A stretch of DNA of 51,201 bases from Clostridia bacterium (GTDB lineage: Bacteria > Bacillota > Clostridia > Oscillospirales > CAG-382), in NCBI GenBank assembly GCA_017625615.1, contig JAGAKP010000022.1, forward strand, positions 1 to 51,201, in the 5' to 3' direction. Shown in pieces: positions 1-7,805 of this stretch. The notes below the pieces were generated by a model, which was given only the letters and a program-made list of their open reading frames with translations, ran no database searches and was not told the origin of the DNA. Both the position numbers and the translations under genes were made by a program. Numbering within the stretch: position 1 is the first letter of the stretch; each line of letters opens with the position of its first letter.

Positions 1-393
1 AAGCTTTGCTCCGAATGTGGTTTTAATACTGTTATCCTTCGTTTCAAATCCGCCGCCTGCACGGGACTGTATATCAAGGGTTATGTCCTTAATATTACCG
101 TCATCGTCGGTATATTTTACGGGATGGGAGTATACGCGCATAGTGCGGGTATTATCCGAATTTTTAAAAACAAAGGTGAAGTTATCTTTTTCTTCTTCCT
201 TCGCTCTGCCGATATATCCGCGCTCTGCTGATTCTGCTTCGGGAACGATGTCGGGCAGTACGAATTCTTCGGTCTTTTGTGTTTGTGTGCTTGCGGTATT
301 TTCCTCAACAGCATAAACTACATTAAAGGGGAAAACCGAAAGCAGTAAAACGAACACAAGAACCAATGAAAGGGACTTGTTTATGTTTTTCAT
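1..393 (-). CDS. Large secreted protein, N-terminal fragment
   Basis: A minus-strand ATG at 393 opens a frame that runs off the left edge after 131 codons, so only the N-terminus is visible. Residues 1-28 form a Sec signal peptide: Lys-rich start, hydrophobic VLVFVLLLSVF core, likely cleavage after VYA. An acidic linker follows, then a segment with RGYIGRAKEEEKD and VKYTDDDGNIKDI. Segments of this kind open very large clostridial secreted proteins of the RHS/YD-repeat or DNRLRE type; that link is from memory, so the family is tentative. AAGGAG lies six bases upstream (401-406). The upstream region carries 71-bp repeats. The rest of the gene lies outside the window, so its function cannot be judged. 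Confidence 0.7.
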   Translation of the reverse strand, partial: MKNINKSLSLVLVFVLLLSVFPFNVVYAVEENTASTQTQKTEEFVLPDIVPEAESAERGYIGRAKEEEKDNFTFVFKNSDNTRTMRVYSHPVKYTDDDGNIKDITLDIQSRAGGGFETKDNSIKTTFGAKL

Positions 394-818
394 TTTTTTC
401 TCCTTAAATATTATTTTGTTGTTGGGAAGCGCATAATGCCCTATTGCACTATGCGCGAATACTGCGTAATAGGAGAGGAAAAGCGTTGTTGCTGAATTTT
501 GCGTGTTTTTTCATACAATAAGCTCCTTTCTGTCCCTGCATATATAATACTTTGGTTACAGGGAAATGGTTACAGAAAAAATAAATATTTTTTCTGCCCT
601 CACTATATAATGTCTGAAACGAGCAAAACGTCTATAAAAAAGTTTAAAAAATTATAAAATCTTTCCCCTTCATATAACTAATGACTTTTAAAAGCAAAAC
701 CTCTAAAAAATTTTCAAAAAAATATGTAAATATTTTCCTTCAAATAAGTGATAACATATACACGTATACGTTGTCAATGCGCGCAATTGTTAAAACACTG
801 TGAATATATCGTGTTTTT
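394..818. repeat. AT-rich intergenic region with 71-bp direct repeats
   Basis: No gene is visible. From about 573 to 755 an AT-rich unit recurs about 2.5 times with a 71-bp period. The anchor GCAAAAC-(G)TCTA lies at 623 and again at 694, and the TAAAATATTTTYC-type segment starts near 581, 652 and 723. The copies are degenerate. The region lies upstream of the secreted-protein gene and downstream of the SLOG-like gene, so it may hold the promoter or operators of the former. No confident -35/-10 pair was fixed. Confidence 0.5.
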
Positions 819-1259
819 TCACAGCAGGACGCCGGCGAGGTTTATAACGGTCTTCTTTTTCTTTTCGGCGAGGCTCATATATTTATACGAACAGGAAAAA
901 TCATACTTTACGTAGCAGACAGCGTAATCGGAGTTGTTTACCATCCAGCGATTTCTTCGGTCTATAGTGAATTTTTTGGGGACGTTTTCGAGAATACCCG
1001 GAAAAACAGTGCGTTCCTCCTCGGGAAACTCATCGGCTGCATAGGACGGATATGTCAGAACCAGATAATAATTAATATGTGGATGATCGATCTTCAACAG
1101 CCTTAACGTCTGCCACACCATCTTATCAAAGGCTCCTTGGTATCCCACGTAAAATATATTTACGTTTTCCTTTGTGATAAGCTCGTCCAAAACGGTATAT
1201 AGCTTTCCCCGTACGTCCTCGGGCGTGTCTCTGTGTCCAAAAAATGTGCAACTTTTCAT
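819..1259 (-). CDS. SLOG-like Rossmann protein of unknown function
   Basis: A 146-residue protein beginning MKSCTFFGHRDTPED. The TFFGHRD strand-loop, the later YVGYQGAFD segment, a long insertion with LVLTYPSYAADEFP, the NSDYAVCYV strand and the final KTVINLAGVLL resemble small SLOG/DprA-like Rossmann proteins of Firmicutes. Such proteins are thought to bind nucleotides or similar ligands; no activity is established. The start at 1259 is chosen because GGAGAG lies eight bases upstream and the GHRD motif sits at the N-terminus as usual; a longer frame upstream lacks a ribosome site. It is divergent from the XRE regulator at 1373, and 1260-1372 carries short palindromes, so the pair may share regulation. 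Confidence 0.7.
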   Translation of the reverse strand: MKSCTFFGHRDTPEDVRGKLYTVLDELITKENVNIFYVGYQGAFDKMVWQTLRLLKIDHPHINYYLVLTYPSYAADEFPEEERTVFPGILENVPKKFTIDRRNRWMVNNSDYAVCYVKYDFSCSYKYMSLAEKKKKTVINLAGVLL

Positions 1260-1325
1260 TCTAAACTCTCCATTCTGCCCAGTATAGCGGACAATATTTA
1301 AACAGATTATAGCATACAATATCTT

Positions 1326-1346
1326 CGGTTGCAACCAATACTGGTC
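1326..1346. promoter_or_regulatory. Candidate operator between divergent genes
   Basis: Two adjacent short palindromes, GGTTGCAACC and the imperfect ACCAATACTGGT, lie between the divergent SLOG-like and XRE genes. Placement next to a small XRE repressor suggests an autoregulatory operator. This is inferred from symmetry and position only. Confidence 0.3.
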
Positions 1347-1372
1347 AAAAATGCAAAGGAGAAGGATGTTGT

Positions 1373-1612
1373 ATGGAGCAGAAAATAAGACGGGATCTTA
1401 ATTTGGGAGATAATTTACGGAGATTGCGCGGTATATCGGGCTTATCACAAGAGAAGCTCTGCGCCGAGCTGCAACGCAATGGTTGTGATATCGGCAGAAC
1501 GACTTATGCAAAATACGAGGCGGGTGAATTAAACGTCCGCGCCAGTGTAATCGTGGCGTTGCGTAAAATATACAACTGCTCGTATGATGAATTTTTCGCA
1601 GGGCTTGAGTGA
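1373..1612 (+). CDS. XRE-family HTH regulator
   Basis: A 79-residue protein made almost entirely of one lambda-repressor-like helix-turn-helix. GDNLRRLRGISGLSQEKLCAELQ forms helices 1-2, and TTYAKYEAGELNVRASVIVALRKIY forms the recognition helix and the following helices. There is no C-terminal ligand or dimerisation domain. AAGGAG at about 1356-1361 supports the ATG at 1373. It is divergent from the SLOG-like gene and followed by what looks like the remnant of another HTH gene. It probably represses itself and a neighbour; the target is not known. Confidence 0.85.
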   Translation: MEQKIRRDLNLGDNLRRLRGISGLSQEKLCAELQRNGCDIGRTTYAKYEAGELNVRASVIVALRKIYNCSYDEFFAGLE

Positions 1613-1643
1613 TTAAATCGGCGCTCCAAGGGGGAAAAAGGGC

Positions 1644-1733
1644 GTGTCTACGTATACTCTCCGTGAAGAGTGCGGAATTGACAGCAAGACGGTGCGAAGA
1701 CCTCGCGCCAACGAAAACATAGATTCAATACAG
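1644..1733 (+). pseudogene. Remnant of a second HTH gene
   Basis: From a GTG at 1644 the frame reads TYTLREECGIDSKTVRR followed by RANENI. This resembles the recognition-helix region of small YozG-like XRE proteins, which typically read LR-x-ECGIDxKTxxRLRxNxNV. The preceding helix and the C-terminal half are missing, and the frame runs into a hairpin repeat at 1740. I read it as a decayed fragment, perhaps cut by the island. It could be chance similarity. Confidence 0.4.
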
Positions 1734-1735
1734 TT

Positions 1736-1880
1736 TTTTAAAATCCGCGTTACGCGGATTTTTTCCATAATTCCTCATTCCTCGTTCATAGTTAACAAAT
1801 TTCGTTTTTGGTCTCTGACCAAAAACTACCATAGTTCCTCGTTCCGCGTTTCTCGTTTATCGTTTCTTATTAATGTTCTT
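1736..1880. repeat. Heptamer-hairpin island 1
   Basis: Contains an AAAATCCGCG / CGCGGATTTT hairpin (1740-1763), inverted heptamers TTCCTCA TTCCTCG, a class I hairpin GTTTTTGGTC-TCT-GACCAAAAAC (1804-1826), the flank TACCATA and a second heptamer run. The first hairpin, followed by T's, could terminate rightward transcripts. The island ends where the ychF promoter begins. Confidence 0.8.
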
Positions 1881-1907
1881 GCTTTTTCTTTAATTAACTG
1901 ATATAAT
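1879..1907 (+). promoter_or_regulatory. ychF promoter
   Basis: TTGCTT (1879-1884), a 17-base spacer and a perfect TATAAT (1902-1907) precede ychF by about 35 bases. The repeat island lies upstream of, not within, this promoter. Confidence 0.6.
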
Positions 1908-1942
1908 AAACTGAATTAATATAAAAACCACGGAGATATAAT

Positions 1943-3028
1943 ATGAAACTTGGAATTGTGGGCCTACCCAACGTAGGCAAAAGCACACTTTTTAACGCCC
2001 TTACAAAGGCAGGCGCGGCGTCCGCCAACTATCCCTTCTGCACTATCGAGCCCAACGTGGGCGTGGTAACCGTGCCCGACGAGCGTATCGACCGTCTGTG
2101 CGAGATGTACAACCCCGAGAAAAAGACCTACGCCACCATCGAGTTCGTGGATATCGCAGGCTTGGTACGCGGCGCGGCAAGCGGCGAGGGACTGGGCAAC
2201 AAGTTCCTTTCCCACATCCGCAACGTTGACGCGGTGGTACACGTTGTACGCTGCTTCGGCGGTAGCGAGGTCGTACACGTTGACGAATGCGCAGACCCCG
2301 TCCGCGACGTTGAGACCATAAACACCGAGCTTGTCCTTGCCGACCTTGAAATGACCGAGCGCCGTATCGACAAGGTGAAAAAGCAGTTAAAGGGCGACAA
2401 GACCGCCGCTGACGAACTGGAAGCCCTTGAGGTGCTCCACGCAGGTCTTATGGAAGGCGTGGGCGCCCGCAACATAGAATTTACCGAAAAACAGCTTGAA
2501 TATATCTCCGCAATGGACCTTATATCCTTCAAGCCCGTAATATACGCCGCCAACGTGGACGAGGGCAGTGTGGTAAACGGCAACGAATACACCGAAGCTT
2601 TAAAGAAAGCCACCGAAAACGAGCACAGCGAAATGCTTATCGTCTGCGCATCCGCAGAGGCGGAGATCGCCGAATTGGACGAGGAGGAGCAGCAGGTATT
2701 CCTTGAGGATATGGGGCTCACCGAATCGGGACTGAACCGTCTTATCAAAACCTCATATAAGCTTTTGGGACTTATCTCCTTCCTCACCGCAGGCACTCCC
2801 GAGGTAAGAGCTTGGACTATCCCCGCAGGAACCAAGGCGCCCAAGGCGGCAGGAAAGATACACAGCGATATCGAGCGCGGCTTTATCCGCGCCGAGGTAG
2901 TGGCGTACGACGCTCTTATGGAAAAGGGCTCTATGACCGCCGCAAAGGAAGCGGGCTTGGTACGCAGCGAAGGCAAAGAATATATTATGGAGGACGGGGA
3001 CATAGTTCTGTTCCGCTTTAACGTGTAA
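1943..3028 (+). CDS. ychF: Redox-regulated GTPase/ATPase YchF (Obg family)
   Basis: A 361-residue YchF/OLA1 protein, close to the usual 363-366. The G1 loop GLPNVGKSTLFNAL is at residues 6-19, G3 is DIAGLVRGAASGEGLGN, and the TGS-type domain closes the protein with EKGSMTAAKEAG, GKEYIMEDGDIVLFRFNV. The family binds ATP as well as GTP, associates with ribosomes, and is linked to stress and translation control. GGAG lies upstream of ATG 1943. The next gene starts one base after the stop, so the two are probably co-transcribed although functionally unrelated. Confidence 0.97.
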   Translation: MKLGIVGLPNVGKSTLFNALTKAGAASANYPFCTIEPNVGVVTVPDERIDRLCEMYNPEKKTYATIEFVDIAGLVRGAASGEGLGNKFLSHIRNVDAVVHVVRCFGGSEVVHVDECADPVRDVETINTELVLADLEMTERRIDKVKKQLKGDKTAADELEALEVLHAGLMEGVGARNIEFTEKQLEYISAMDLISFKPVIYAANVDEGSVVNGNEYTEALKKATENEHSEMLIVCASAEAEIAELDEEEQQVFLEDMGLTESGLNRLIKTSYKLLGLISFLTAGTPEVRAWTIPAGTKAPKAAGKIHSDIERGFIRAEVVAYDALMEKGSMTAAKEAGLVRSEGKEYIMEDGDIVLFRFNV

Positions 3029-3029
3029 T

Positions 3030-5573
3030 ATGAAGAAAATAACCGCATTAATTCTGGCTTTTTTAACCTGTGCCACCCTTTTGTCCTTCGGCGTGCTCGC
3101 CGCAGAGGATATTGAGCAGACGGTTGACGGACTCAACCGAGGCAGAGGCGAGGACGAGGTTATCGTATACAATCCCGCCTTCGGCGCTTCCACCGCCACC
3201 AACGAATGGGGCGCGGAGGCTGTGGTGGACGGCGATAATAAAATAATACGCGTTACCACCGCGGGCAACGAAAAGATCCCCGCAGACGGATTCGTCGTTT
3301 CCGTGCACGGCAAAATGCGTGATTGGCTTTTGTCCAATATGACCGTCGGCAGATATTGCTATTTTGACGAGCGCGGTATGACCATTCTGGTTACCGATGC
3401 TCCCACTCAGTACGGCGGTATATTCTTTACCGTTACCCGTCCCGTGGACAGCTTCAACAACACCCGCTACGAGGATGATCTGGTAATATACACGGGAAGC
3501 GGCACCACCAAAACCAACGAATGGGGCTACGAGGCGGCTGTTGACAAGGACGGACGAATAGTATCCGTCGGCGGAAACGATACCAAGATCCCCACGGGCG
3601 GCTTCGTTATTTCGGGACACGGCAAAAACGGTGAATGGCTTACCAAGACAGCCAGGGTGGGTATGAAGGCAAGCTACGATAAAAACGCCAAGACCCTCAC
3701 CCTTGAAATGGACGAAAAGGCGTACATCCACGGAATAGATATCGGCATACAGCTTCTTGAGGATACCCGCGCCGCCGCCATTAAGGAATACCTTTACTGC
3801 AATTATTCGGATATAGATAATTGCCTGAAGGAAATGCGCGTTCTCCGCGCAAGCTACGAAGCTCTTACCGACGTAAACGAAATGGCAGACTGTATCGAAA
3901 AAATAAACGCCCTTCTCAACAAGGGGCTTTCCTCCTGCTGTGAAAGCCGCACCGTGGAATACCGCGGCGTGTGGATAAGACCTATCCAGAAAACTCAGGC
4001 AGAGGTAAGCGCATACGTACAGCGCCTTTACGATGCGGGTATAAACACCCTTTGTATAGAAACTCTTTACTCTTCCACCCTCATTTTCCCCGCACCCGAG
4101 GGAAGCGATTTTGAGCAGAACCCCGTCTTCAATGGCTTTGACGTCCTTAAGGCGTACGTCGAGGAATGTCACAAGCGGGGAATGGAACTGCACGTTTGGA
4201 TGCCCATATTCTATTCCTCCCATACCACCTGCAATAACCTTGAAAGAAGCGTGTGGTATAAAAACCCCACGTGGCGCAATATAAACGACAGCGGCAAGGA
4301 CACCTGCGTTAAGGACGACGATGATTTCTGCTTCCTGAACCCCGCCCACCCCGAGGTTCAGGAGTTTTTGCTGGGCACCTACCAATACATACTTGAAAAT
4401 TACGACATCGACGGCTTTGAACTGGACTATATCCGTTATCAGGACGGCATCGAGGACGATTACGGCTACGATGCACTTACCGTAGGCGGATTTAAGGAAA
4501 AGTACGGCGTTACCCCCAAGTTTGATACGAGCGCGTCCTATTGGGATAACTGGGTGCAGTACCGCTGTGATATCATCACCGGCTTCGTCGGCAAAATGCG
4601 TACTCTTTTCAACGAATACGGCGAGGACGTTCTCCTGTGTGCCGACGTTGGCCCCGATGCTGCCGGAGCAAGAAACGGCATTTATCAGGATTACAGCAAA
4701 TGGATCGAAAAGGGCTGGATCGACCTGCTCAAGCCTATGTCATATAGCTATGACGCGGTAGAGGCAACGGATAAAAACGTGAGCAAAATGAACGGCAAGT
4801 TTCTTGCCGCGGGTATCGGCGTATTTGCCGATTCCTACAGCGGCTACGATGCATCCACCCACGTTATAGTAGCCAACCAAAAGGGCGCCGACGGCGTTAT
4901 GTTTTTTGAATCCAATACCTATCTGGGCAAGGAGACCGCAAACCACCTGCTCGTATTCGGCGCATTCAGAAACCGCGCCGTTACTCCTACCTTTGATACA
5001 AACGCCGCCCTCACTGCAGTGCTTGATTATTCGCTGGGCAGGGTTAACGAGGTCATCCGTCCCTTCGGCGGTATGGACGCTTCCTCCTGCGAAAGCTACA
5101 AGCAAAAGGTGGAAGTCCTCAAGGGCGATATCGCGGAAACGGAGGACGAAGAGCTTATTTCCATCGCAAAGAGTATTGGGGACAGCCTCGGCACCTCCGC
5201 CGCAGAAAAGGCGTTGAAGGCAGACCTTGAATATTTCACCCGCATTCTCCGCAATACCGAGCGCACCGTGGTGAAAAACGAGGATATTCCCGATACGGGC
5301 ATCGACGAAAGCGACGTAAGCAATTACGAAAGCTCCTTTGAAGAAAGCAGTAAGGCAGAGGAAAGCCGTATCGAGGAAAGCAAAAAGGAAGAGAGCTTAA
5401 AGGAAGAAAGCATCCGCAACGAGCAGAACAGCGATACCGAAAGCAACGTAAGCGTTGATATCGGCGATGAGAAAAAAACTCCCCCCATTATCTGGGTGGG
5501 AATCGTCGTTGCAGGCGCGCTTCTCGTGGCGTCTCTTGCGGTTATTATAAGGTATAAGGGAAAGAGAAGATAA
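3030..5573 (+). CDS. Surface-anchored GH10-like (GHL10/DUF187) glycoside hydrolase
   Basis: An 847-residue exported protein. Residues 1-25 form a signal peptide. Two related beta-domains follow at roughly 45-125 and 145-225, each with a T/K-TNEWG motif, a GFV-(V/I)-S-x-HGK motif and a WL segment. The catalytic domain starts near residue 310 (YRGVWIRPIQKTQAEV) and contains GMELHVWMPIFYSS, FLNPAHPEVQEF and DGFELDYIRYQDG, typical of the GHL10 TIM barrel acting on cell-wall or capsular glycans. The C-terminus is a Ser/Glu-rich stalk (EESKKEESLKEES), then one membrane helix (IIWVGIVVAGALLVASLAVI) and a basic tail. It starts one base after ychF. The two N-terminal domains resemble a domain in the surface protein at 19.5 kb. 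Confidence 0.85.
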   Translation: MKKITALILAFLTCATLLSFGVLAAEDIEQTVDGLNRGRGEDEVIVYNPAFGASTATNEWGAEAVVDGDNKIIRVTTAGNEKIPADGFVVSVHGKMRDWLLSNMTVGRYCYFDERGMTILVTDAPTQYGGIFFTVTRPVDSFNNTRYEDDLVIYTGSGTTKTNEWGYEAAVDKDGRIVSVGGNDTKIPTGGFVISGHGKNGEWLTKTARVGMKASYDKNAKTLTLEMDEKAYIHGIDIGIQLLEDTRAAAIKEYLYCNYSDIDNCLKEMRVLRASYEALTDVNEMADCIEKINALLNKGLSSCCESRTVEYRGVWIRPIQKTQAEVSAYVQRLYDAGINTLCIETLYSSTLIFPAPEGSDFEQNPVFNGFDVLKAYVEECHKRGMELHVWMPIFYSSHTTCNNLERSVWYKNPTWRNINDSGKDTCVKDDDDFCFLNPAHPEVQEFLLGTYQYILENYDIDGFELDYIRYQDGIEDDYGYDALTVGGFKEKYGVTPKFDTSASYWDNWVQYRCDIITGFVGKMRTLFNEYGEDVLLCADVGPDAAGARNGIYQDYSKWIEKGWIDLLKPMSYSYDAVEATDKNVSKMNGKFLAAGIGVFADSYSGYDASTHVIVANQKGADGVMFFESNTYLGKETANHLLVFGAFRNRAVTPTFDTNAALTAVLDYSLGRVNEVIRPFGGMDASSCESYKQKVEVLKGDIAETEDEELISIAKSIGDSLGTSAAEKALKADLEYFTRILRNTERTVVKNEDIPDTGIDESDVSNYESSFEESSKAEESRIEESKKEESLKEESIRNEQNSDTESNVSVDIGDEKKTPPIIWVGIVVAGALLVASLAVIIRYKGKRR

Positions 5574-5592
5574 AAAACACCCCGCAGATAAT

Positions 5593-5621
5593 AAAAAACG
5601 GCGAGTAATCGCCGTTTTTTT
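5593..5621 (+). terminator. Terminator of ychF/GH10-like operon
   Basis: ACGGCGA-GTAA-TCGCCGT stem with a run of seven T's. The heptamer array starts directly on the T-run. Confidence 0.85.
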
Positions 5622-5690
5622 AATGAGGAATGATGAATGAGAAATGAGGAATTATGGTAGATTTTTGCAAGGTGTTGCAAAAATCAATTA
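5622..5690. repeat. Heptamer-hairpin island 2
   Basis: Heptamers of the AATGAGG type begin at the terminator T-run. They are followed by ATTATGGTA and the class I hairpin GATTTTTGCAA-GGTG-TTGCAAAAATC (5660-5685). Right-hand heptamers are absent here; the island continues into other hairpin families. Confidence 0.8.
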
Positions 5691-5716
5691 AATTTTCTTA
5701 AACCACCACGGCGACG

Positions 5717-5760
5717 CACAAACCGTAGGGGACGATATCCTTATCGTCCCGCATCAAACA
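5717..5760. repeat. CGTAGGGG palindrome
   Basis: GGGACGATA (5729-5737), loop TCCT, TATCGTCCC (5742-5750), preceded by ACAAACCGTAG. One of about ten copies of this family in the window; the stem here is nine perfect base pairs. Confidence 0.8.
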
Positions 5761-5766
5761 AAAAAC

Positions 5767-5913
5767 CAAAATCCGCGATTTCTCGCGGATTTTTACCGAT
5801 ACGGCGCAACGGAGTTGCGGCATATCACGGAGCCGTGTGCGGCTCCATATCACGCACCGACAGGTGCATATCACGCGCTCACGGAGCGCATATCACTCAC
5901 CCCGCAGGGGTGA
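5767..5913. repeat. Hairpin train 1 (five hairpins, ATATCAC spacers)
   Basis: A leader hairpin AAAATCCGCGA / TCGCGGATTTT (5767-5793) and ACCGATACGG are followed by five different small hairpins: CGCAAC/GTTGCG (5805-5819), GGAGCCG/CGGCTCC (5829-5846), GCACC/GGTGC (5854-5867), GCGCTC/GAGCGC (5875-5889) and TCACCCC/GGGGTGA (5897-5913). Consecutive hairpins are joined by the constant spacer ATATCAC (CATATCAC for the first). Loops are three or four bases. The arms share no sequence between hairpins. No protein-coding signal fits. Confidence 0.85.
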
Positions 5914-5919
5914 TACACA

Positions 5920-6085
5920 GACGGCAGTGCAGTGCGAACAGTTCGCGGAAGAGGCAAGCCTCTTCCCTACAAGACAGACGTTACTTTCGTGCGAACAGCT
6001 CGCGGGCGCATCGTGATGCGCCCCTACGGTTTATGCATAGCCGTGGCGTGTTCGTAGGGGACGGCGTCCTCGACGTCCCGTTTCA
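5920..6085. repeat. Composite palindrome block downstream of train 1
   Basis: Contains direct repeats GCGAACAG(T/C)TCGCGG at 5934 and 5991, a GGAAGAGG/CCTCTTCC hairpin between them, GGGCGCATC/GATGCGCCC (6004-6023) and a CGTAGGGG palindrome (6053-6081). Most of the block recurs at 37734-37842. No gene is visible in 5574-6186. Confidence 0.75.
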
Positions 6086-6134
6086 AAAAAAACAAAACAA
6101 AAATGCGAGAGATAAAGTACAATCTCTCGCATTT
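6082..6134 (-). terminator. Terminator of the aminopeptidase operon
   Basis: AAATGCGAGAGA / TCTCTCGCATTT stem (6101-6134). Read on the minus strand it is followed by a T-rich tract, just after the aminopeptidase stop. Confidence 0.75.
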
Positions 6135-6186
6135 GTTATTATGGCATTATTCTTTTGCGTTTCGATCTGCTTTTGTTCAGGCAGTT

Positions 6187-7425
6187 TCAGTTAACGAAAT
6201 CCTCGTCCCAGTTGCCGTTGGTGAATATTTTCGTCGCTTTTCCGTCCTTATAGCCGACGATGGAGAGATCCTCACAGCCGATCATAAAATCGACGTGAAT
6301 CATACTCTCGTTTACGCCCTGCTCCTTAAGCTCCTCGCGGGTCATATTCTCATATCCCACAACGAGGTTGCCAAAGCCTCTGCCGATAGCAACGTGGCAA
6401 GCGGCGTTTTCATCAAACAAGGTGTTGTAGAACAGAATACCCGAATTGCTTATGGGGCTGTCGTGAGGACCCAGCGCAAGCTCGCCAAGACGAGCCGCTC
6501 CCTCATCGGAAGCGACGAGCTGCTTAAGGATATCCTCGCCCTTTTCTGCGGTGACCTCGGTCACCTTGCCGTCAACGAAGGTGAAGGTGAAGTTTTCCAC
6601 AAGGTTGCCTCTTACGGAAAGGGGCTTTGTGGAAACCAGCTTACCCTCGCACTTGCCTGCGATGGGGGTGGTGAAAATTTCCTCGGTGGGCATATTGGGG
6701 TTATAGTAAACGCCCTTGGTGGTTTCGCCGCCGCCCAGCCAGAGGATATTGTTGTTGAGCCAGCAACGGAAATCCGTACCGTTGGAGGACTTGTACTCGA
6801 GATAATCAAACTTTGCATCGTTAAGGCGGGCGCATTTATCCATAAAATCTGCGTTATGGTCTGCCCACGCCTTTTCGGGGTCGCTTGAAGTATCGGTGAT
6901 ATAAACGGTGGAGAGAATGGTCTTCCACAGCTTTTCCACTGCAGTGGAGGTGCGCTCACCGGGGAACACCTTTTTAGCCCAATCCTTGCCTGCGGCGGCA
7001 ACGATGGTCCACTGGTAGTTATTATCCATCTCATCAAGATATTTTTTCATTTTCTTGTGAGTTGCGATAGAGGATCGCTGCATCTTTTCGCCGTTTACGC
7101 CCTTAAGAGCGTCGGGACCGTCGGAAATGATGTTGATATATGCGGGAAGCGTCTTACAGTCGAATGCCTGCTTTGCCTCCTGCCAATCGTGAACGTTGCA
7201 AAGGGTTTTAAGGGACTGATGTCTGTACGCCATCTTGGTGGTATAGGAATATCTCCAATCCACTCTTACTTCCTTTGCGCCTGCGCGGTATGCTTCTTCA
7301 ACCACCATACCTGCAAATTCGTGCATCTCTACGGAAGCGCGTACTACAACGTACTGACCCTTCTGAACGTTTGCGCCGGTGCGTACCGCAAGGCGCGCGT
7401 ATTTACGAAGGAGAGTTTTAGTCAT
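6187..7425 (-). CDS. M29 family metallo-aminopeptidase
   Basis: A 412-residue M29 (AmpS/PepS/thermophilic aminopeptidase) protein of normal length, cytoplasmic, with a two-metal active site that removes N-terminal residues from peptides. Typical signatures are LVENFTFTFVDGKV, the NTLFDENAACHVAIG metal-site segment, and HVDFMIGCEDLSI near the C-terminus. ATG 7425 overlaps the end of yajC by eight bases, so the two are likely co-transcribed; GGAGG lies nine bases upstream. It is the last gene of the minus-strand run that starts with RNase Y, although islands separate some members. Confidence 0.93.
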   Translation of the reverse strand: MTKTLLRKYARLAVRTGANVQKGQYVVVRASVEMHEFAGMVVEEAYRAGAKEVRVDWRYSYTTKMAYRHQSLKTLCNVHDWQEAKQAFDCKTLPAYINIISDGPDALKGVNGEKMQRSSIATHKKMKKYLDEMDNNYQWTIVAAAGKDWAKKVFPGERTSTAVEKLWKTILSTVYITDTSSDPEKAWADHNADFMDKCARLNDAKFDYLEYKSSNGTDFRCWLNNNILWLGGGETTKGVYYNPNMPTEEIFTTPIAGKCEGKLVSTKPLSVRGNLVENFTFTFVDGKVTEVTAEKGEDILKQLVASDEGAARLGELALGPHDSPISNSGILFYNTLFDENAACHVAIGRGFGNLVVGYENMTREELKEQGVNESMIHVDFMIGCEDLSIVGYKDGKATKIFTNGNWDEDFVN

Positions 7426-7789
7426 TTGCCTTTTCCTCCACCTTGCGTACAGCCCACTTTGCTATCTGGAGACGGGTGCGGTCTGCGCCGGTTTCGATGA
7501 GGACCATATCGTCCTTTATCTTAAGAACTACGCCGATAATACCGCCAACGGTGGAAATGGTATCGCCGGGGGTAAGCTCATCAAGCATTTTTGCGGTTTC
7601 TTTTTCCTGCTTCTTCTGGGGACGGATGATCATAAAATAGAACACCAGTACCATAACAACGAGCATACCTACGGTCATTATAAGCTGACCGGTGGAATCT
7701 ACGGTGTTACCCTCTGCGTCCACTGTGGTGCAGGCGGTAAGGGCGAAGAGCATGAGAACTGCCATAAAGAGAGCGAAAAACTTTTTCAT
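7418..7789 (-). CDS. yajC: YajC-like preprotein translocase subunit with a lipobox
   Basis: 123 residues. YajC is the accessory SecDF-associated membrane protein. The core is the helix TVGMLVVMVLVFYFMIIRPQKKQEKE at about residues 39-65 (IIRPQ-KKQ is the family hallmark), then the soluble LTPGDTISTVGGIIGVVLKI beta-domain. Unusually it carries an extra N-terminal signal MKKFFALFMAVLMLFALTAC with a clear lipobox (LTAC, Cys20). It could therefore be lipid-modified outside the membrane and span it once more. It lies 16 bases downstream of ymdB and overlaps the aminopeptidase gene. Confidence 0.9.
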   Translation of the reverse strand: MKKFFALFMAVLMLFALTACTTVDAEGNTVDSTGQLIMTVGMLVVMVLVFYFMIIRPQKKQEKETAKMLDELTPGDTISTVGGIIGVVLKIKDDMVLIETGADRTRLQIAKWAVRKVEEKAND

Positions 7790-7805
7790 TTTTTTATTTT
7801 TCCTT

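Noticed and set aside
1644-1901. 85-codon frame as an intact gene
   Set aside because: Only the first about 28 codons resemble an HTH; the rest is repeat sequence, so it is given as a remnant.
3063-4385. 440-codon open frame on the minus strand
   Set aside because: Antisense to the GH10-like gene, no ribosome site, no domain. Shadow frame.
5767-5913. CRISPR array
   Set aside because: The constant part is only 7 bp, each variable part is a perfect hairpin, spacing is 21-26 bp and no cas gene is present.
5835-6194. 119-codon frame through hairpin train 1
   Set aside because: The residues are translations of palindromes; no start signal or domain.
6103-6888. Open frame opposite the aminopeptidase
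   Set aside because: It starts in a terminator, lacks a ribosome site and runs antisense to a well-supported M29 gene.
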